A stretch of DNA of 53,507 bases from DASZTV01 sp035548055 (lineage in GTDB: Bacteria > Actinomycetota > Actinomycetes > JAFAQI01), in contig DASZTL010000006.1 of assembly GCA_035548055.1 (NCBI GenBank), positions 1 to 53,507 of the forward strand. The letters are read 5' to 3'. Shown here one piece after another: positions 49,008 to 53,507 of the stretch (position 1 is its first letter; every line of letters begins with the position of its first letter). The translations under genes and the position numbers were made by a program. The notes beneath the pieces are model-generated. The model had not been told where the DNA came from, searched no databases, and worked only from the letters and a program-made list of their open reading frames with translations.

Positions 49008-49640
49008 ATGACTGCACCGACCGGCCACGCCGGGCACGACTCCGAGAGTGCCGACCGGACCAGCCACCACCATCATTCGATGGGGAGTCTCACGTCGATG
49101 GCGGTGAGCGCCACCCTCCACTGCCTGACCGGCTGCGCCATCGGCGAGATCGTCGGTCTGATCATCGGCACCTCCGCGGGGATCGGCAACGTCGCCACGA
49201 TCGCCATCTCCGTTGCGCTCGCGTTCGCCTTCGGCTACTCGCTGTCCACACTGCCGCTGCTTCGGTCCGGCGTCGCGGTGCGGACAGCTCTGACTGTCGT
49301 GCTGGCCGCGGACACGCTGTCGATCCTCACGATGGAGATCGTGGACAACGCTGTCGTGGCCGCGATCCCCGGAGCGATGAACGCCGGACTCGTCAATGTC
49401 ACCTTCTGGCTCAGCATGATCCTGTCGCTGGCAGTCGCTTTCGCCGCAGCGGTCCCCGTCAACCGCTACCTCCTCGACCGCGGCAGGGGACACGCATTGA
49501 CCCACGAGTACCACGGTGCTGATGCCGTCGCGTCGGGCTGGCGGCATGCCCTGCCCGCGTTCGGCACCGGCGCACTCGCCAGCGTCATCGCCGCATTCAT
49601 GCTCGGCGCGCTGCTCGTCGCGTTCGCCGCAGAAGCCTGA
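49008..49640 (+). CDS. DUF4396-domain membrane protein
   Basis: 210 residues. A His-rich N-terminus (TSHHHHSMG) precedes four to five membrane helices. The DUF4396 hallmark ATLHCLTGCAIGEIVGLIIG is at about 35-54, with a later ADTLSILTMEIVDN and MNAGLVNVTFWLSM. The family is of unknown function; the His stretch and conserved Cys pair suggest metal binding or transport, which is speculation. It stands alone between the P450 and helicase genes, with a ribosome site GAGGA upstream. Confidence 0.85.
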   Translation: MTAPTGHAGHDSESADRTSHHHHSMGSLTSMAVSATLHCLTGCAIGEIVGLIIGTSAGIGNVATIAISVALAFAFGYSLSTLPLLRSGVAVRTALTVVLAADTLSILTMEIVDNAVVAAIPGAMNAGLVNVTFWLSMILSLAVAFAAAVPVNRYLLDRGRGHALTHEYHGADAVASGWRHALPAFGTGALASVIAAFMLGALLVAFAAEA

Positions 49641-49684
49641 CGCGGCTGCTAGCCTTGCTTCATCGGCGGTGCACTTCACCGCTT

Positions 49685-49713
49685 ACCTCCCGCGGGCGAG
49701 CCGCCCGTGAGGT
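49685..49713 (+). promoter_or_regulatory. Hairpin in the leader of the DEAD-box helicase gene
   Basis: ACCTC/GAGGT (49685-49689, 49709-49713) and CGGGCG/CGCCCG (49693-49698, 49702-49707) stack into one imperfect stem-loop. It is 45 bases after the DUF4396 stop and about 80 bases before the helicase ATG, so it may terminate the first gene or be part of a long structured 5' leader such as cold-shock helicase genes often have. Confidence 0.4.
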
Positions 49714-49790
49714 CGCACAAGAACTTCGTTCCCGGGTCAATCGGTGAGCCTCTTGCGGCCTAACTGATAGACGCACGGAGAAACGAATAC

Positions 49791-51278
49791 ATGCCTGCCC
49801 AAGCACGCCCACACCGCGCTGCCCCGAAACATGGCTCTGGTCAGCAACACGGTGCCCCTAAGCATCGTTCCCGCACGACCAAGCACGCGGCCCGTCCCGC
49901 GCAGCGTCCACGGCCGAGGCAAGAGCCGCGCGTCAGCGAACTCGACCTGATGCTCGAGGAGGCGCTGTCGCGCCCCGCGCCCGCGGACGCCTCGTTTGCC
50001 GAGCTCGGCGTTTCCGCCCCTCTCGTCGCAGCGCTGAAGCGCCGTGGCATCACCGCTCCCTTCGCCATCCAGGGCCGAGCGCTGCCCGATGCACTCGCCG
50101 GCCGCGACGTGCTCGGCCGCGCGCAGACCGGCTCCGGCAAGACCCTCGCCTTTGGCATTCCGATGCTGGCCCGGCTCGCCGGCCAGCGATCGCAGGTCCA
50201 ACGGCCACGCGGCCTCGTCCTCGTCCCCACCCGCGAGCTCGCCATGCAGGTCGCCGACGCACTCCGCCCCCTCGGTGATGCCGTCGGGCTGCGGCTCATC
50301 GCGGTCTTCGGCGGTGCGCCGTACGGCGGGCAGATCAATGCTCTCGACCGTGGCGTCGACATCGTCGTCGCGACCCCGGGTCGGCTGATCGACCTGATCG
50401 ACCGCCGGGCGTGCTCGCTGTCCGACGTCCGGGTCACGGTGCTCGACGAGGCCGACCACATGGCCGACCTCGGCTTCCTTCCCGCGATGATCCGGCTGCT
50501 TGACGACGTGCCTGCCAAGGGTCAGCGACTGCTGTTCTCCGCAACCCTCGACCGCGGGGTCGACAAGCTGGTGCGTGCCTATCTCAGCGATCCTTCGGTG
50601 CACGCGATTGCGGCTGCCGCGTCGCCGGTCGAGTCGATGGACCACCAGGTCTTCCTGCTCAACCACTCCGACAAAGTCGGCATCGCTGCCGAGATCGCAG
50701 CCCGACCGGGCCGCACACTCGTCTTCGTGCGCACCAAGCACGGGGCTGACCGACTTGCCAAGCAGCTCACGCAGCTCGGATCGCCGGCGGCTGCGATCCA
50801 CGGCAACCTGTCGCAGAACCAGCGCCAGCGTGCGCTCGCCGGCTTCACGGCCGGGCACCCCCGGGTGCTCGTGGCGACGGACGTCGCCGCGCGCGGCATC
50901 CACGTCGACGATGTCGACCTCGTCGTGCACTTCGACCCGCCGAACGACTCCAAGGACTACCTGCACCGCTCCGGTCGCACCGCCCGCGCGGGAGCGACGG
51001 GCACTGTGCTGTCCTTCGTCGTTCCGGATCAGCGACGTGTCATCGAGCAGTTACACCGAGATGCCAATGTCACCTCAACGTCAGTGCCGGTTCGGCCTGG
51101 ACACGAGGCCGTGCGAATGATCGCAGAGTCGGGCGACCCGGTTCCACCGCCGCCGGCCCCGCGCCGTGGCGACGGTCCGCGCCGCTCCGACGGTCCGCGC
51201 CGCTCCGACGGTCCGCGCCGCTCGAACTCGGGCGGGCCTAGAGGCCGAGGTCGACGACCGGGCGCTCCAAGGGGTTGA
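49791..51278 (+). CDS. DEAD-box ATP-dependent RNA helicase
   Basis: 495 residues. A basic N-terminal extension (1-48) precedes the core. All core motifs are present: Q-motif FAIQ, AQTGSGKT (I), PTRELAMQ (Ia), ATPGRL (Ib), LDEADHMADLGF (II), FSATLD (III), FVRTKHGADRL (IV), VATDVAARGIHV (V) and HRSGRTARAG (VI). The C-terminal tail has three exact DGPRRS repeats and an RG-rich end for RNA binding. It unwinds short RNA duplexes in ribosome assembly or mRNA decay; actinobacterial relatives respond to cold. The last 41 bases overlap the convergent Rieske gene. Confidence 0.93.
   Translation: MPAQARPHRAAPKHGSGQQHGAPKHRSRTTKHAARPAQRPRPRQEPRVSELDLMLEEALSRPAPADASFAELGVSAPLVAALKRRGITAPFAIQGRALPDALAGRDVLGRAQTGSGKTLAFGIPMLARLAGQRSQVQRPRGLVLVPTRELAMQVADALRPLGDAVGLRLIAVFGGAPYGGQINALDRGVDIVVATPGRLIDLIDRRACSLSDVRVTVLDEADHMADLGFLPAMIRLLDDVPAKGQRLLFSATLDRGVDKLVRAYLSDPSVHAIAAAASPVESMDHQVFLLNHSDKVGIAAEIAARPGRTLVFVRTKHGADRLAKQLTQLGSPAAAIHGNLSQNQRQRALAGFTAGHPRVLVATDVAARGIHVDDVDLVVHFDPPNDSKDYLHRSGRTARAGATGTVLSFVVPDQRRVIEQLHRDANVTSTSVPVRPGHEAVRMIAESGDPVPPPPAPRRGDGPRRSDGPRRSDGPRRSNSGGPRGRGRRPGAPRG
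51171..51224 (+). repeat. Three tandem copies of an 18-base coding repeat
   Basis: GACGGTCCGCGCCGCTCC is repeated at 51171-51188 and 51189-51206, and once more with one change at 51207-51224. It encodes DGPRRS three times in the helicase tail. Copy number probably varies by slippage. Confidence 0.95.
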
Positions 51279-52608
51279 TGTTCAGCTCTCGAAGTGCGCG
51301 CAACAGCTTCTTGCTGGTGCGGCCTTCGAGGTAGCCGTCGATCGTGCGGTGGAAGTTCGAGAGGTGACCCTCGATCTGCGCCGAGATCCGCATGAACTCG
51401 AACGACCGCGAATGCAGCCCGAGCTGCTGCTTGGGCAGATTCGAGAAGTCCTGGGTCGGGATCGGCGGCACGCGTGGATCGTCGTGCGCCCACGGCTCGG
51501 GCACCGGCAGCTTCGGCGGCTGCTTGCCCTCGGGAAACCGGGTCAGGGACCAGATCTCCATCAGCGTCTCCTCCGGCCCGAGCGGCCGGAAGCGGTACTG
51601 CGACGCGCTCGAGTACATCGGCAGGATGAAGTTGTGGGGGAAGCAGTAGACCATCGGCTCAGTGCGGCCGTCGGCCTCAACCTGGTTGAGGTCGGGAATC
51701 AGGTGCAACTTGGCGCGGTGCCACTTCACGACCGCATCGTTGAACTCGCGCTCCCAAGCGACTCGCGCCTGAACCGGGTCGTTCGGAAGCTTCACTTTCG
51801 GCATCAGCCGCTCCGCGACTTTCACGTCATTTGCATGCACCATGCCGGCCATGCCTTCGCTCATCACGCGCAGGTACTCGAGCTCTGAGTCGAGGAACGT
51901 CTTCGCGTCGAACGGCTTGGTCTTCGACGGGTAGCGGCCGGGCAAGCGGAGCTGCGGATGCGTCTCGAGCACGTGGTACTGCTCCATGAACGCTTCCTGC
52001 GCGAGCTTCCAGTTCACCGGCAGCCGGAACGAGTACCACCACTCCGGGTGCATGTTCTCGAGCTGCCACGCATCCATGTACGTCGCGAACGGCTCGATGC
52101 TCTCGCGAAGCGGCGGCGCCTTGGGGTCGAGGTTGATCCACGCGCACCCGCCGTAGGTGTCGCACTGAACCGGCTGCAGGTCGATCTCGTCGGCCGCCAT
52201 GTTGTGCGGGGAGAAGGTGCTGGAGCGTGACACGAACGTGTTCGCGCCATCGGCGCCGTAGCACCAGCCGTGAAACGGACACGTGAACCCGCTCGTACAG
52301 GTGCCCGGGGCGTCGACGAGCCGAACGCCGCGGTGACGGCAGACGTTGTGGAACGCCCGGACCCCCATGTCGTCGCCGCGTACGACGATCACGGACTGAT
52401 CGAGGATCTCGTACGAGACGTAGTCCCGCGGGTTGGGAATCTCCTCGAGCCGGCATGCCATCTGCCACACCCGCGGCCACAGCTGCTCGGCCTCCAGCGC
52501 AAAGAAGTCCGCGTCGTAATACCGCTCCTTGCGAATCCGGTCCGGCACGTCGATCGCGAACGGAACCGAGCCGGACTTGGGCGTTGGACTGGACTTCTTG
52601 GTCGCCAT
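51238..52608 (-). CDS. Rieske non-heme iron oxygenase, alpha subunit
   Basis: 456 residues from ATG 52608, five bases after GGTGG; GTG 52617 and ATG 52611 are alternative starts. The Rieske cluster motif is CRHRG (Cys and His, about 90-92) and CPFHGWCYG (about 110-116). The catalytic domain has the iron site in NWKLAQEAFMEQYHVLETHP. It hydroxylates or demethylates an aromatic or other cyclic substrate with electrons from a reductase not seen here. It lies directly after the MarR gene (no gap) and is probably its target. The last 13 codons overlap the helicase gene on the other strand. Confidence 0.93.
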   Translation of the reverse strand: MATKKSSPTPKSGSVPFAIDVPDRIRKERYYDADFFALEAEQLWPRVWQMACRLEEIPNPRDYVSYEILDQSVIVVRGDDMGVRAFHNVCRHRGVRLVDAPGTCTSGFTCPFHGWCYGADGANTFVSRSSTFSPHNMAADEIDLQPVQCDTYGGCAWINLDPKAPPLRESIEPFATYMDAWQLENMHPEWWYSFRLPVNWKLAQEAFMEQYHVLETHPQLRLPGRYPSKTKPFDAKTFLDSELEYLRVMSEGMAGMVHANDVKVAERLMPKVKLPNDPVQARVAWEREFNDAVVKWHRAKLHLIPDLNQVEADGRTEPMVYCFPHNFILPMYSSASQYRFRPLGPEETLMEIWSLTRFPEGKQPPKLPVPEPWAHDDPRVPPIPTQDFSNLPKQQLGLHSRSFEFMRISAQIEGHLSNFHRTIDGYLEGRTSKKLLRALRELNINPLERPVVDLGL

Positions 52609-52617
52609 CATTCCCAC

Positions 52618-53220
52618 CTATGCCACGTCTTCGCGATTGCCCTGCCGGCTGCCGACCTCCGCGATGACCTCCTGCGAACGCTCGACATCGAACTCGTTTC
52701 CGCTGGCTCGCAACTGCGCCAGCAGGTCCGTCAGCTGCCGCCGCTGATCTTCGGACAGCCCGATCCGTTCATACACGCTGGTGTTGAGCTCCTCGGTGGC
52801 ATTCTCCGCGGTCTTGCGGCCTTTGGCGGTGATCACGGCGAGGGTGGTGCGCGCGTCGGACGGATGCGGCACTCGACGCACGAGCTTGTCGTTCTCGAGC
52901 CAGTCGATGATGTTCGTCACGGTGGCGGGCGGGATCCGCAGCGTCTTGCTGATCCAGCTCAGTGTCAGCGACGACTCCGGATCCGTAGCGAGCCAGGTCA
53001 GCACCTCGTAGCGTGCGAAGGTCAGGTTGTGCCGGCGCATCACCCGGTTCACCTCGTCGGCGAGCAGCTGATAGGACCGCAGCACGGCAGTGAACACCGC
53101 CATGCCAGAGGCGGCTTCTGGCTTCCAGTGACGCAACCAGACCTGGCGAGACGCCTCGACGACATCGAACGGTGCCGGCTCGAAGCCGTTCGCCCGCCTC
53201 GTGTTGCGATGTTCGGGCAT
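52618..53220 (-). CDS. MarR-family transcriptional regulator
   Basis: 200 residues. The winged helix is at about 60-145 (LTFARYEVLTWLATDPESSL, LSWISKTLRIPPATVTNIID, WLENDKLVRRVPHPSDARTT) with the DxR wing signature. An N-terminal extension of about 40 residues precedes it. It probably senses an aromatic or lipid ligand and controls the Rieske oxygenase and CoA-transferase genes around it. The ATG at 53220 overlaps the stop of the upstream gene by one base. Confidence 0.92.
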   Translation of the reverse strand: MPEHRNTRRANGFEPAPFDVVEASRQVWLRHWKPEAASGMAVFTAVLRSYQLLADEVNRVMRRHNLTFARYEVLTWLATDPESSLTLSWISKTLRIPPATVTNIIDWLENDKLVRRVPHPSDARTTLAVITAKGRKTAENATEELNTSVYERIGLSEDQRRQLTDLLAQLRASGNEFDVERSQEVIAEVGSRQGNREDVA

Positions 53221-53507
53221 CAGTTCCCTCCGACTGGATGAAGCGCCATGCCGATCACGCCGACGCCCTCGAGCGCGGCGATCTCCGCCGGATCAAGGCC
53301 GACCTCGCCGAGCAGCTCTGCGGTGTGCTCGCCGAGCAACGGCGCATGCCGCTGATGCATCCGCTCCGGTCCGCCTGAGAACCGCATCGGAAGCGTGCTG
53401 TAGCGCGCTCGCGGAGCCACCGGATGCTCCACCTCCTCGAAGAACCCCCGGGCGGTCAGCTGCGGAAGGTCCGGCTGCCGATGAGGTTGCATCACCTTCG
53501 CGACTGG
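53220..53507 (-). CDS. CaiB/BaiF-family CoA-transferase, N-terminus cut off by window edge
   Basis: The frame is open from base 53507 to its TGA at 53220-53222, giving the last 95 residues. The sequence (LTARGFFEEVEHPVAPRARY, then MRFSGGPERMH, LLGEHTAELLGEVGL, EIAALEGVGVIG) is the typical C-terminal end of class III CoA-transferases. These move CoA between carboxylic acids without free intermediates. It is first in the CoA-transferase/MarR/Rieske operon, suggesting a catabolic route through CoA esters. The catalytic Asp lies beyond the edge. Confidence 0.88.
   Translation of the reverse strand, partial: PVAKVMQPHRQPDLPQLTARGFFEEVEHPVAPRARYSTLPMRFSGGPERMHQRHAPLLGEHTAELLGEVGLDPAEIAALEGVGVIGMALHPVGGN

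Noticed and set aside
49737..50966. 409-codon minus-strand frame over the helicase gene
   Set aside because: Antisense shadow without any recognisable domain.

Overview
This window is a piece of a high-GC actinobacterial chromosome. The evidence is the strong G/C third-position bias and a set of lineage-typical genes: glnA2 next to glnE, ppk next to a mutT1-type Nudix/phosphatase fusion, an F420:NADPH oxidoreductase, KorAB, a DUF222/13E12-type HNH gene behind an actinobacterial LexA box, a bacterial Ku/LigD end-joining locus, and many starts without a Shine-Dalgarno that look leaderless. The gene content fits a soil-type lineage near Frankiales or Mycobacteriales, but the order cannot be fixed from sequence alone. 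No rRNA, tRNA, insertion sequence or CRISPR array was seen.

Layout. 1-1147: left-truncated DUF222/HNH gene with SOS box and a pair of inverted DnaA boxes. 1148-3933: NTF2-like protein and Baeyer-Villiger-type flavin monooxygenase, divergent from a short-chain dehydrogenase. 3934-6503: accessory segment with a Phd/VapC toxin-antitoxin pair, then an E1/ThiF-like adenylating enzyme, a LuxI/FeeM-type N-acyltransferase and a divergent XRE regulator. 6631-10462: korAB and a PAP2 membrane enzyme. 10473-16970 (minus strand): nitrogen operon glnA2, class I amidotransferase, glnE, polytopic membrane protein. 17026-20458: nadE, panB, fno. 20563-23982: single-pass membrane protein, mini histone H1-like protein, an in-frame orphan two-helix membrane ORF, a 6C-like small RNA candidate, cell-wall amidase and a beta-rich unknown. 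24027-31443: TarS-like glycosyltransferase, ppk, mutT1 and a secreted sedolisin. 31460-35692: histidine kinase/response regulator, a receiver-GGDEF-degenerate EAL protein and a CBS protein. 35776-40009: DinB-like protein, small unknown, split LigD (ligase and polymerase), convergent Ku and a Rho_N-domain protein. 40111-43561: MFS transporter with an extra C-terminal domain, a large base-pairing intergenic element, Fur regulator, H1-tail protein, SRAP DNA-repair protein. 43566-49640: PAS-GGDEF-EAL protein, hydrolase-adenylate cyclase fusion, TetR, cytochrome P450, DUF4396 protein. 49791-53507: DEAD-box helicase, Rieske oxygenase, MarR regulator and a right-truncated CaiB/BaiF CoA-transferase.

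Themes. (1) Nitrogen and cofactor metabolism: glnA2/glnE, nadE, panB, fno. (2) DNA damage and chromosome: LexA-box HNH gene, LigD/Ku, SRAP, MutT1, two histone-tail proteins. (3) Oxidation of hydrophobic compounds: flavin monooxygenase, SDR, P450, Rieske oxygenase, CoA-transferase, with MarR and TetR regulators. (4) Nucleotide second messengers: two GGDEF/EAL proteins and one class III cyclase.

The best candidate for an undescribed system is the XRE / LuxI-FeeM-like acyltransferase / ThiF-like trio at 4608-6503. The acyltransferase keeps every charged residue conserved in acyl-homoserine-lactone synthases and is paired with an E1-like adenylating enzyme that has no cysteine at the usual thioester position. 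This suggests a small acylated signal or modified amino acid. Other points of note are the 87-base nested inverted repeat at 41842-41928, the 6C-like RNA at about 22216-22270, the open frame after the histone stop codon, and the Rho_N-like tail shared by Ku and its divergent neighbour.
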